Source: Lachnospiraceae bacterium (GTDB lineage: Bacteria; Bacillota; Clostridia; Lachnospirales; Lachnospiraceae). Taken from it: a stretch of 38,006 nucleotides of DNA. Position numbers and translations under genes: made by a program. Where the stretch lies: assembly GCA_030825115.1 (NCBI GenBank), contig JAPJQL010000034.1:1-38006 (forward strand). The letters run 5' to 3'. Shown one piece after another: positions 8,066 through 16,236 of this stretch (within the stretch, counting starts at the first letter, position 1; each line of letters begins with the position of its first letter). A model generated the notes under the pieces. It was not told the origin of the DNA, did no database searches, and worked only from the letters and a program-made list of their open reading frames with translations.

Positions 8066-9386
8066 GATGGTTACAATTGGTGGTGGTTCCAGTTACACAC
8101 CGGAGTTGATTGAGGGAATCATCAACCGGAAAAAAGCTGGTATTCTGGATGTAAAAGAACTGTGGCTGGTTGATATCGAAGAGGGCAAAGAGAAACTTGA
8201 TATTATTACGGCACTTGCAAAACGTATGGTGGAATATGCGGATGTGGACATTGCTGTTCACAGTACCCTGGACCGCAGAGAAGCGTTGAAGGGAGCCGAC
8301 TTTGTCACAACACAGTTTCGCGTGGGATTTTTGAAGTCAAGAATCGCAGATGAAAAACTGGCATACCGACATAATCTGATCGGGCAGGAAACAAATGGCA
8401 TAGGCGGATTTTCCATGGCGCTCAGGACGATACCGGTGATACTGGACATCTGTAAAGACATGGAGGAGTTATGCCCGGATGCATGGCTGATCAATTTTAC
8501 AAACCCATCTGGAATGGTGACAGAAGCAATTTTGAAATATACAAGAATAAAGGCGGTCGGAGTATGCAACCGGGCGTATACGTTTAAAGTCCTGATTGGT
8601 TTGCTTTTGGGAGATGATTATCACAAGGTTGACATGGACCTGGTCGGGCTGAATCATTTTTTCTTTATCAATGGAGTGACGCTGGACGGAAAAGACTGTT
8701 TTACGCAGGTTCATGAATTGTACAAAAGAAATGCGAATGAAGAGGCGGCTAAAATCCAGAAAACGGAGCTTCCGGTTGCACTTATGGATGCAATCGACTC
8801 AATTCCCAATGCATACCTGGACTACTATTTTATGAAGGACAAGACATTCCAGACTTTTATGGAGGCATTCCGGAACGGAGGGGCAAGAGGGGAGATTGTC
8901 AAAGGACTGGAAGCGTCATTGTTTGAAAAGTATAAAAATCAGGAACTTCATGAAAAACCTGAGGAGCTTAGCCAAAGAGGCGGCGCGTATTATTCGGATG
9001 CGGCTCTGGATGTCATTGACGGGATTGCCAATGACCGGAAAAATATCCAGTATGTGAACATTCAAAACCGGGGAGTGCTTCCGTATCTAGATGATGCTTC
9101 CGTTATAGAATGCAGTTGTGTCATTGATAAAGATGGGGCCCATCCCCATGTGCAAAAGGCAACGAATGAACTGCAAAAGGCAATGATCAGCCTTCAAAAA
9201 TCATTTGAAAAGCTGACGATTGAGGCAGCAAAAGAAGGAAGTTATGAAAAGGGCCTCATGGCGCTGGTCATTAATCCACTGGTTTTTGATGCGTATAAAG
9301 CGCAGGAGGCATACGATAATTTGCTGGAGGAAAACAGAATCTATTTGCCGCAGTTTGAACCATATTTTAAATCTAAAATGAATTGA
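8052..9386 (+). CDS. Family 4 glycoside hydrolase, probable 6-phospho-beta-glucosidase
   Basis: This 444-residue cytoplasmic enzyme would hydrolyse the phosphorylated disaccharide delivered by the PTS, using the NAD+- and Mn2+-dependent GH4 mechanism. The N-terminal Rossmann motif is VTIGGGSSYTPELIEG. C172 (in GVCNRAYTF) and H202 (in GLNHFFFING) sit exactly where GH4 enzymes coordinate the metal. The block RHNLIGQETNGIGGFS also fits the family. The CNRA rather than CNxP/CNEP context does not settle alpha versus beta specificity. The cellobiose-type PTS neighbours favour 6-phospho-beta-glucosides. GAGGAGGT lies just before ATG 8052. No GH1 phospho-beta-glucosidase is present, so this is the only hydrolase of the operon. 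Confidence 0.92.
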   Translation: MKGIKMVTIGGGSSYTPELIEGIINRKKAGILDVKELWLVDIEEGKEKLDIITALAKRMVEYADVDIAVHSTLDRREALKGADFVTTQFRVGFLKSRIADEKLAYRHNLIGQETNGIGGFSMALRTIPVILDICKDMEELCPDAWLINFTNPSGMVTEAILKYTRIKAVGVCNRAYTFKVLIGLLLGDDYHKVDMDLVGLNHFFFINGVTLDGKDCFTQVHELYKRNANEEAAKIQKTELPVALMDAIDSIPNAYLDYYFMKDKTFQTFMEAFRNGGARGEIVKGLEASLFEKYKNQELHEKPEELSQRGGAYYSDAALDVIDGIANDRKNIQYVNIQNRGVLPYLDDASVIECSCVIDKDGAHPHVQKATNELQKAMISLQKSFEKLTIEAAKEGSYEKGLMALVINPLVFDAYKAQEAYDNLLEENRIYLPQFEPYFKSKMN

Positions 9387-9397
9387 GGGGTAGTCTT

Positions 9398-9709
9398 ATG
9401 GTAAATATTATGCTGGTGTGTGCCCAGGGAATGTCGACTTCCCTGTTGGTGCTGAAGATGGAGGAGGCTGCAAAAGCTCAGAATATAGAAGCTAAAATCT
9501 GGGCAACCGGTAACGGGCAGATTCAGGATGAATATATGAATGCAGATATTATTTTACTGGGACCGCAGGTCCGGTTCAGGAAAAAAGCGATCGAGGAACA
9601 GATTAAAAATAAATGTCCGGTAGCGGTCATTGATATGAGTGATTATGGAACGATCAACGGAATGGCAGTATTAAAGAAAGCTTTGGTGTTGCTGAATGGC
9701 AGCGAGTAA
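9398..9709 (+). CDS. PTS lactose/cellobiose-family EIIB component
   Basis: This 103-residue phosphotransfer domain begins VNIMLVCAQGMSTSLLVLKM. C8 is the phosphorylated cysteine within the family P-loop (CxxGMSTSLLV). It takes phosphate from EIIA H77 and gives it to the sugar bound by EIIC. ATG 9398 is chosen over the upstream in-frame start because GAGGGG precedes it and the mature family begins only a few residues before the cysteine. The stop overlaps the start of the RDD gene by 14 bp. Confidence 0.93.
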   Translation: MVNIMLVCAQGMSTSLLVLKMEEAAKAQNIEAKIWATGNGQIQDEYMNADIILLGPQVRFRKKAIEEQIKNKCPVAVIDMSDYGTINGMAVLKKALVLLNGSE

Positions 9710-10193
9710 TGTCCGCAGGCTGGCCGCATGCACAATAGACTGGTATATTTCATCTGTTTTTGCATCGATCCCGATTTTTCTGATCGATTTTGGAACAGGA
9801 AAAGAGATGATGACTGCTCTGATCTCTGCGGGTGTTGCAATTGTATTTTGCAGTCTGTATTATGTAGGAGTTCCACTGATATGGGATGGGAAAACGATTG
9901 GAAAGAAGCTGATGAAGCTTCAAATTTGCAGAGCTGACGGCAGGAAGCTGGACTTTTACACGCTTTTTAAACGGGAGATTATCGGTGTGATGTTGTTGGA
10001 AGGAGGTGTTGCTGCCTCTTCCGGATATCTGCGCGAGATGCTGCAATTATGCGTCAGGGGAAACGTGTTATTGCCGCTGAGTATCGCTTCATCGGTTGTT
10101 ACGATCGGATCGGTTTTTATCGCAGTAGTCGGTAAGGAAAAAAGGATGCTGCATGATTATGTTGGAGGCACAGTAGTGAGGACTGCTGTGTAA
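9696..10193 (+). CDS. RDD-family membrane protein inside the PTS operon
   Basis: This 165-residue integral membrane protein begins NVRRLAACTIDWYI, the arginine-aspartate signature of RDD proteins. It has hydrophobic helices at about residues 15-33, 38-60 and 120-143, and ends with RMLHDYVGGTVV, the typical RDD tail. The family is poorly understood; some members have been linked to cation exchange, so no transport activity should be assumed here. The gene starts within the EIIB gene (14 bp overlap) and ends 25 bp before EIIC, so it is co-expressed with the sugar transporter. Its position between EIIB and EIIC is unusual and suggests a role in the membrane component's assembly or in ion balance, which is inference. 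Confidence 0.82.
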   Translation: MAASNVRRLAACTIDWYISSVFASIPIFLIDFGTGKEMMTALISAGVAIVFCSLYYVGVPLIWDGKTIGKKLMKLQICRADGRKLDFYTLFKREIIGVMLLEGGVAASSGYLREMLQLCVRGNVLLPLSIASSVVTIGSVFIAVVGKEKRMLHDYVGGTVVRTAV

Positions 10194-10218
10194 GATAAAG
10201 TAAAGGGGTGTTTGGACT

Positions 10219-11496
10219 ATGAAAAAATTACAATGTTTTTTGGAAGATAAAGTTCTTCCGGTTGCGGCGCTCATATCAGGGCAAAGGCATTTGCTGGCAC
10301 TGAGGGACGGGCTTATCATGGCAATGCCGTTGATGATCATCAGTTCGTTTTTCATTATTATCAGCCAGTTTCCGATTCCGGGATATAAAGAATTTATGAT
10401 ATCTGTTTTCGGAGAAGCGTGGACGACATGGGAGCTTGGTATTGTCCGGCCGGCAACCATGAATTTAATTGCTGTAGTGGCGACGATGGGAGTATCGTCA
10501 ACGCTTGTAAAGTCTTATGGAAAAGACGGAACATCGGCAGGATTTTTGTCTCTGGCGGCCTATCTGGTGTTGACACCGCTTGTGGAAGGGAACGCCTGGG
10601 GGCAGGGACCATTTGGTGCACAGGGGTTGTTTATGGCAATGATCGTAGGGCTTTTGGTAGGTGAAACCTATCGTCTGACACTGGAAAAAAATTGGACGAT
10701 AAAGATGCCTCCAAGTGTGCCTCCGGCTATTTCCAGGTCATTTGAAGCATTGATTCCGGCGGGAGTCATCATTACAGGAAGCTTGCTGATTAGAATCTTA
10801 GTGGGGCTTACATCCTTTGGCTCAGTTCAGAATTTTATATATCAGATTCTTCAACAGCCGCTGACAAAAGCAGGAACTTCCCTTCCGGGAACGCTGGTTG
10901 CCCAGTTCTTTAACAGCTTTTTCTGGGGATTGGGACTGCACGGCGGACAGCTCGTTAAGTCGGTGATGCTGCCAATATGGACAACACAGATGGCTGATAA
11001 TTTAAATGCGTACACAATGGGGATGACGGTTATGCCTAACATTGTTACGAAACAGTTTATTGAGTTGTTTACCTGGGTTGGCGGTTCTGCAGGAACGCTG
11101 TCCTTAACAGTTTGGATGGTATTGTTTGCAAAATCCAAGCAGGTAAAGGAAATTGGAAAATTAGCAATCGGTCCAGCTATTTTTAATATCAATGAGCCGG
11201 TGATTTTTGGTCTGCCGATTGCACTGAATCCAATTATGATCATTCCGTTTATTCTGGCGCCTATGGCAACGATTACGTTTAGTTATCTGACTATGAGCAT
11301 GGGGCTGTTCCCGATTCCGGTTGGTATTGATATGCCCTGGACCACGCCCGTTTTGATCAGTGGTTATATCTCGACCGGAGGGAATCTTATGGGGGTGGTT
11401 CTGCAGCTTTTGAATTTCCTGATATCTTTAGCAGTCTATTATCCGTTTATCAGCATTTATGATAAGCAGAAACTGAAGGAAGAACAGAATATGTGA
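10219..11496 (+). CDS. PTS cellobiose-family EIIC permease
   Basis: This 425-residue multi-spanning sugar permease forms the translocation channel for the EIIA/EIIB pair above. Characteristic blocks are the N-terminal LEDKVLPVAALISGQRHL, then GLHGGQLVKS, and FNINEPVIFGLPIALNP, which contains the conserved NEP motif of lac/cellobiose EIIC proteins involved in sugar binding. About ten hydrophobic segments are visible and the length is normal. AAGGGGTG precedes ATG 10219. Substrate is likely a beta-glucoside such as cellobiose given the paired GH4 enzyme. The stop codon lies within the terminator hairpin (11494-11536). Confidence 0.93.
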   Translation: MKKLQCFLEDKVLPVAALISGQRHLLALRDGLIMAMPLMIISSFFIIISQFPIPGYKEFMISVFGEAWTTWELGIVRPATMNLIAVVATMGVSSTLVKSYGKDGTSAGFLSLAAYLVLTPLVEGNAWGQGPFGAQGLFMAMIVGLLVGETYRLTLEKNWTIKMPPSVPPAISRSFEALIPAGVIITGSLLIRILVGLTSFGSVQNFIYQILQQPLTKAGTSLPGTLVAQFFNSFFWGLGLHGGQLVKSVMLPIWTTQMADNLNAYTMGMTVMPNIVTKQFIELFTWVGGSAGTLSLTVWMVLFAKSKQVKEIGKLAIGPAIFNINEPVIFGLPIALNPIMIIPFILAPMATITFSYLTMSMGLFPIPVGIDMPWTTPVLISGYISTGGNLMGVVLQLLNFLISLAVYYPFISIYDKQKLKEEQNM

Positions 11497-11536
11497 GAAA
11501 AACGGTGCAGCACGACGGGCTGCACCGTTTTTCTCA
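11494..11536. terminator. Terminator of the PTS operon, overlapping the EIIC stop
   Basis: A perfect 18 bp stem with a 7-base loop (ACGACGG) is formed by 11494-11511 and 11519-11536. Its descending arm contains CCGTTTTTCTCA, so the T-run is inside the stem and the structure reads as a terminator on both strands. It therefore also serves the convergent kinase operon. The TGA of EIIC is the first three bases of the stem. Confidence 0.85.
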
Positions 11537-11563
11537 CATGCTACAGATCCACACTTAAAAACC

Positions 11564-14374
11564 TCAGTCATCCATATGCAGCCATTTTTGCAGAACAACA
11601 AGAATATAGTCCATGTTCAAAGGCTTTGTCAGGAAATCATTCATCCCCGCTTCTCTGGCCAGGTTCCGGTCATCCTCAAAGGTGTTTGCGGTGAGAGCGA
11701 TGATGGGGATGGATTGGGCATCCGGGTGTTTGGAGGCACGGATCGCTCTGGTTGCCTCGAGACCATTCATGTTGGGCATCTGGACATCCATCAAGATCAA
11801 GTCGAAATATCCCGGTGTACTTTGTAAAAACTGCTCCACGGCCTGGACGCCGTCTGACGCCAGCTCTACCTGTGCGCCTTGAATCGACAAAAGGTCTGTG
11901 GCGATCTCGGCGTTGAAAGCATTGTCCTCTACCAACAGTAAGCGCACACCGCCAAATACATTTTCTATCACAGGCGTTGAAGGCTCCTCGGCATGTTTTC
12001 CAAATGGCATAGTGATACTGAAATAGAATTCACTGCCCTTGCCCGGCTGGCTTTTTACCTGCAGCTTGCCGCCCATAGATTCTACGATATTAAGGCTGAT
12101 GGGAAGTCCCAACCCGGTTCCCTGGCTGCGGGAGCGGTTGCTTCCAATCTGCTCAAAGGATTCGAAAATGCGTGGCAGGTCTTCTGCGGAAATCCCGACG
12201 CCGGAATCGGTAACACGGAACAGATAGGTTGCTTCTGTATCGGTTGCCGCTGTCTCTGTCACGGTCAGGCATACCTGGCCATCCGCCGGTGTAAACTTGA
12301 TGGCATTGGAAAGCAGATTCACGAGTACCTGCTTCAGGCGGATGGAATCGCCTACCAAATCGGTGTGTGCCAGGTTTATCTTGCGGGACAGGCGGACCTG
12401 CTTGGGCTGGGCCTGTGCCTGCATCATGCTGAAAAGGTCGTCTAATACCGGGCCGAGGGAAAAGTTTTCACTGGCAATCTGCAGCCTGCCGCTGTCAATA
12501 CGGCTCATATCCAGGATGTCATTGATCAGCCTCAACAGATATTGGGATGAGGTGTTGAGCTTGTCCAGGATTTCTTTGGCGTCTTCCGGCATATCTTCTT
12601 TCATGGACAGAATGGTGGAAAATCCCACGATTGCATTCATAGGCGTGCGGATCTCGTGGCTCATGCGGGAAAAGAATTCGCTTTTAGCCTTACTTTTAGC
12701 TTCTACTTTTGCAACGGTTTTCTGCATATCGGCCGCCTGGACTTTCATCCTGGAGATGATTGCTATGCCGACGATGACCAGAATGGAAAACGTGCCGATG
12801 ATCATCACGGCCGCAATCGGGTTTCCTTCTATAAACTGGCGCAGCGTGGTTGTGGATTCTCCTATAGATACAAAATTGTGGTCTACAAAAGCTAGTTTTT
12901 CCTTTTCTGAAAGGCTGTTGATCCCCTTATTGATGATGGTAAGCAGATTGGAATCTACCGGTACGGGCATCGCGAAGCTGAGCTCCATGCGGGTTTCAGA
13001 TTGGCTGAAAGGGACAACATTGTTGAAGATATTCGCCTGCATTACCTGTTCCATGTGGGCAGCCAGACCGCAGGCAAAATCCACTTCGCCGCTGTTTACG
13101 GCACAGAGGACATCGTATACAGTTTCATAATATTTTACATGGCCGGCCTTTGCATACTCGGGAAGGCTGCGGCCTTCGATCAATCCGCAGGTGAGGTTGT
13201 TGCCCGGGTAAGTCACTGATTTATTTCGCACGATCAGGTCGTTTAATGTAGTGTAAGGGGCCGATGCGACCAGTCTTCTTGGGGATTCTTCACGAAAATC
13301 GTCATAGAAAAAGCCCCCCATATCTGCTTTTCCTGCTACGACAAGTTCCAACGTCTGTACGTAACTGTCGGCATAGACGTAGGAGAATTCCAGACCGTAT
13401 TGCCTGCTTATTTTTTGAAGCAGTTCAGGGATGATTCCATCATGTCCGCCATCTTCCGTACCGGCGCAATAAAAAGGGTGGAAGTAACGGGGAACAGCCA
13501 CGGTTATGGTTCCCTTTTCCTGAATGTATTGAATCTCTTCGTCGGTCAATAACAGGCTGCGGGTATTGATGTCATCGAAATATTTATTATAGAGCAGGCT
13601 TGGAAAATCCGGGTTTGCAGACAAGATTTTGCCAAGGGCCCAATTGAGCTGTTCGAGTATCTCTTTGTTGCCAGGCTGGGTTACGATGTAGTGGGATTGT
13701 GCGTCCAGATAAACGACGGCCCGGAACTTGCCGTTGTCATCCGTTATATTGCCCAGCTTGATATCGATGATCCCGTTGGTCAGGTCTTCGTCGATCTGAC
13801 CTGCCGCAACCTCTTCAGGGCTGTATTTTTTGATAGTGCACTGCAGTTCGTTGTGTGATAGAAATTCTTCCAGCCGGCGTATATTCTCTGCTGCGCGATT
13901 GACGACGCCGATGACCTTGCCATCCAGATCTCTGCTGTCATAGCCGTGTATGGTATTGTCATCCCAACGAGCCAGAAGGACGGATTTTGTGCTGCCGCAG
14001 CTATAGTCCGGATAGGCAAAGTACTGCTTCAGAGGCTCTGCGTAGTAGGTACCGCCCATCAGGTCGTATTCTCCGTTGATAAAATCGTTCACCATGTCGT
14101 TGCCGGAGGTGTCGATGTATTCGTAGGTCCAGCCGGTATATTTGGCAATCTCGTTCAGATAATCTACAACCAGACCATAACGCTGCCCTCTGTCGTCAAA
14201 CATCGTAAAGCCTTCAACTTCTGGAAAGGGCACTTTAAGTACAACCTGCTCTGCAGCAGAGGCGGTTGGCGGAAAAACCAGGGAGCTTGAAATCAGCAGC
14301 GCTGTACAGGCAGCAAAAACATTTTTTTTAAATATTCGCTTCGCGATTTGTTTTGTGATTTGTTCTATTCCCAT
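11564..14374 (-). CDS. BvgS/EvgS-like hybrid histidine kinase with two solute-binding sensor domains
   Basis: A 936-residue membrane sensor. A signal peptide ends near residue 41 (TASA-AEQ). Two type-3 extracellular solute-binding domains follow at about 47-265 and 288-515 (the second begins EKGTITVAVPRYFHPFY), then a transmembrane helix at about 527-548. The cytoplasmic part has HisKA with H573 (SHEIRTP), an ATPase domain with an N box near residue 690 (LLSNAIKF) and GTGLGLPIS, and a receiver with phospho-acceptor D863 (LMDVQMPNMNG) and a conserved lysine in FLTKPLN. It has no Hpt domain and no DNA-binding domain, so phosphate must be relayed elsewhere. The start ATG overlaps the upstream lipoprotein gene by 10 bp. 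The likely ligand is an amino acid or similar small solute by analogy with the domain family. Confidence 0.93.
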   Translation of the reverse strand: MGIEQITKQIAKRIFKKNVFAACTALLISSSLVFPPTASAAEQVVLKVPFPEVEGFTMFDDRGQRYGLVVDYLNEIAKYTGWTYEYIDTSGNDMVNDFINGEYDLMGGTYYAEPLKQYFAYPDYSCGSTKSVLLARWDDNTIHGYDSRDLDGKVIGVVNRAAENIRRLEEFLSHNELQCTIKKYSPEEVAAGQIDEDLTNGIIDIKLGNITDDNGKFRAVVYLDAQSHYIVTQPGNKEILEQLNWALGKILSANPDFPSLLYNKYFDDINTRSLLLTDEEIQYIQEKGTITVAVPRYFHPFYCAGTEDGGHDGIIPELLQKISRQYGLEFSYVYADSYVQTLELVVAGKADMGGFFYDDFREESPRRLVASAPYTTLNDLIVRNKSVTYPGNNLTCGLIEGRSLPEYAKAGHVKYYETVYDVLCAVNSGEVDFACGLAAHMEQVMQANIFNNVVPFSQSETRMELSFAMPVPVDSNLLTIINKGINSLSEKEKLAFVDHNFVSIGESTTTLRQFIEGNPIAAVMIIGTFSILVIVGIAIISRMKVQAADMQKTVAKVEAKSKAKSEFFSRMSHEIRTPMNAIVGFSTILSMKEDMPEDAKEILDKLNTSSQYLLRLINDILDMSRIDSGRLQIASENFSLGPVLDDLFSMMQAQAQPKQVRLSRKINLAHTDLVGDSIRLKQVLVNLLSNAIKFTPADGQVCLTVTETAATDTEATYLFRVTDSGVGISAEDLPRIFESFEQIGSNRSRSQGTGLGLPISLNIVESMGGKLQVKSQPGKGSEFYFSITMPFGKHAEEPSTPVIENVFGGVRLLLVEDNAFNAEIATDLLSIQGAQVELASDGVQAVEQFLQSTPGYFDLILMDVQMPNMNGLEATRAIRASKHPDAQSIPIIALTANTFEDDRNLAREAGMNDFLTKPLNMDYILVVLQKWLHMDD

Positions 14375-16233
14375 TTTAGCTTTATCCTGTCATCTTTTGG
14401 TGGTGAAATGGTTCCTGCCTGTTTGATGGCAAACGTCATCAAATCAACATTGGAACCGGCTTCTTTGTGCGTACAGACTGTGGAAGAAATATAGGAATCA
14501 TCAATGGATGAAGCCCATGCAGCTACGGTATATACTGCGTCGTCGTCAATGTCGCTGCCGTCTTCCAGGGTCAGCGATATGACATTCCGGTCAGAGGGAT
14601 ACCAGGGGGCATACTCCATTTTGAGGCCGGAAAAGGCATACATCGCATTGACATTTTCCCCGTTTATCATGGGGTATTCCATCAGTTTTTTTAAGTTTGC
14701 GCCGGTAATCTCATACGTTGTCAGATAGTCATCGGCAGAGAAACTGCGCAGGTAAAATTGTCTTGGATTGAAGATATCGCCCTGATAGATCTTTGCATAA
14801 TTTCCTTTGTAATAGCTGGCATGGAGCACAAGGGCGATATCAGTCCCCGCAGCGTTTTTCATCGTGTCTGCGATAAAGCTGCTGGTTTCCAGCATCGTAA
14901 AGGTCTCTGCTGCCATTCCAATGGAGACGTCTTTTTGCTGACGTTCGATATCACGCTGGTGAAATTCGTCGGTATCGGCAATGATCTCATCCATAGTCAT
15001 ATTGCCCATCATCCATTGCTTTACGACATCGTTGTTATCGTCTGATGCGAAGGTATCTGCGAAAAAAATCTGTCCCTTGTCAATGCAGTTTTGCACGTCG
15101 CGGATCTCTTTTTTCAGGTCTGTCTGATAGGCTGTAAGGCTGCTTAAGCCGGTATAGCACTGGAGCAGGGCATCCTGTCCTTCATTTGTGCTGAGAAAGT
15201 CAAATATGTCCAGCAAAACCTGTTTTTTATCCGGGTCTTCCATTGCCTGTTTGGACAGCAGCATAATGCGCCCGGGGATGAGCTGCATCCATCGCTCGTT
15301 TGGCGTATCGGTAAAGTATCCGATAAAGTCGATTTCACAGTCCGGCTGCTCCTGCTGGTACAGCGCAAACATGTCCAGACGTTCCGGAAGCATGGCAATT
15401 TTCCCCTCATAGAGAGCCTGGCGGTTCTGCGTCAGACTGGAGGAAAAATCACTTTCCACTACGATACCTTTGTCATAAAGGGTTTTCAGGACTTCGTAAT
15501 ACGGTTCTAAAAGACCCTTGCAAGAGGCTTCTCCTTTTGCGAACTTGTCATACTGTACCTTTTTTTCCAAGTCTGAAAATATGGCACGGTTGGAGAATCC
15601 CAGCCCAACCCCTCTGACCGAGTATTTAAAACAGGGAACAAAAGGGCGGATTCCTTCGGCAGAAATCACTTCACAGAGCTCATAAAACTCGTCAATGGTG
15701 GCCGGGATTTCCCAGCCGTGCTGCTCGAACAGGGTTTTATTGTAATAAATGCCGTCTGCCGTGTTGCTGACAGGCAGCTGATAGAGCTTTCCGTTTTGGC
15801 TTAGTTCATTCAGCGCCGATAAGTTGTATCTCTCTGTGAACTCCTCGGAAGACAGGTCATAAAAGATATCCTCCCTTCTCTGGGTATCGGGGGAAGCGAT
15901 GATAATATCTGCCAGGTCATTTTTTTCAAAATTATATTTTTTATAGAGATAGTACTCGATCGCGCTTGCCTGCTGCAGTGGAATGATATCAACATCCGGG
16001 AATCTTGTTTCGATAGCAGATTCCAGCGGTCTGATATCAGAAAACGTAAGGAGCCCGATGGTGATAACTGTTTTATCCAAGTCTACAGGCTCATAAGTTA
16101 AAATCTCATTTTCTGCACAGAATAATGCCCTTGCATCTGTCTTTGGCGCTCCCTTGCTGCATGCCGACGCGCAGCAAAGGAGTACAATGGTTATGATTAT
16201 GAACAGATACCGCAAATGATGCTGCCGATTCAT
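14365..16233 (-). CDS. Lipoprotein: solute-binding domain fused to a 5'-nucleotidase C-terminal-like domain
   Basis: The 622-residue surface lipoprotein has a lipobox ASAC with C25. Residues of about 55-410 resemble ABC-type sugar-binding proteins (for example GIYYNKTLFEQHGWEIP, a hallmark of that fold). Residues of about 445-600 resemble the C-terminal domain of 5'-nucleotidases: SSFIADTMKNAAGTDIALV, then YEITGANLKKLMEYP, FSGLKMEY and DAVYTVAAWAS. The metallophosphatase domain that normally precedes it is missing. The usual NxGGIR loop reads LHASYYKGN, so nucleotide hydrolysis is not expected. No ABC permease genes are nearby. The gene starts 3 bp after the upstream kinase stop and overlaps the downstream kinase, so it probably presents ligands to one or both kinases. 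Confidence 0.82.
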   Translation of the reverse strand: MNRQHHLRYLFIIITIVLLCCASACSKGAPKTDARALFCAENEILTYEPVDLDKTVITIGLLTFSDIRPLESAIETRFPDVDIIPLQQASAIEYYLYKKYNFEKNDLADIIIASPDTQRREDIFYDLSSEEFTERYNLSALNELSQNGKLYQLPVSNTADGIYYNKTLFEQHGWEIPATIDEFYELCEVISAEGIRPFVPCFKYSVRGVGLGFSNRAIFSDLEKKVQYDKFAKGEASCKGLLEPYYEVLKTLYDKGIVVESDFSSSLTQNRQALYEGKIAMLPERLDMFALYQQEQPDCEIDFIGYFTDTPNERWMQLIPGRIMLLSKQAMEDPDKKQVLLDIFDFLSTNEGQDALLQCYTGLSSLTAYQTDLKKEIRDVQNCIDKGQIFFADTFASDDNNDVVKQWMMGNMTMDEIIADTDEFHQRDIERQQKDVSIGMAAETFTMLETSSFIADTMKNAAGTDIALVLHASYYKGNYAKIYQGDIFNPRQFYLRSFSADDYLTTYEITGANLKKLMEYPMINGENVNAMYAFSGLKMEYAPWYPSDRNVISLTLEDGSDIDDDAVYTVAAWASSIDDSYISSTVCTHKEAGSNVDLMTFAIKQAGTISPPKDDRIKLKWE

Positions 16234-16236
16234 AAT

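Noticed and set aside
12297..13130. 277-codon plus-strand open frame inside the hybrid kinase gene
   Set aside because: It lies antisense to a well-supported kinase coding sequence, has no recognisable domain and no ribosome binding site; it is a shadow of biased codon use.
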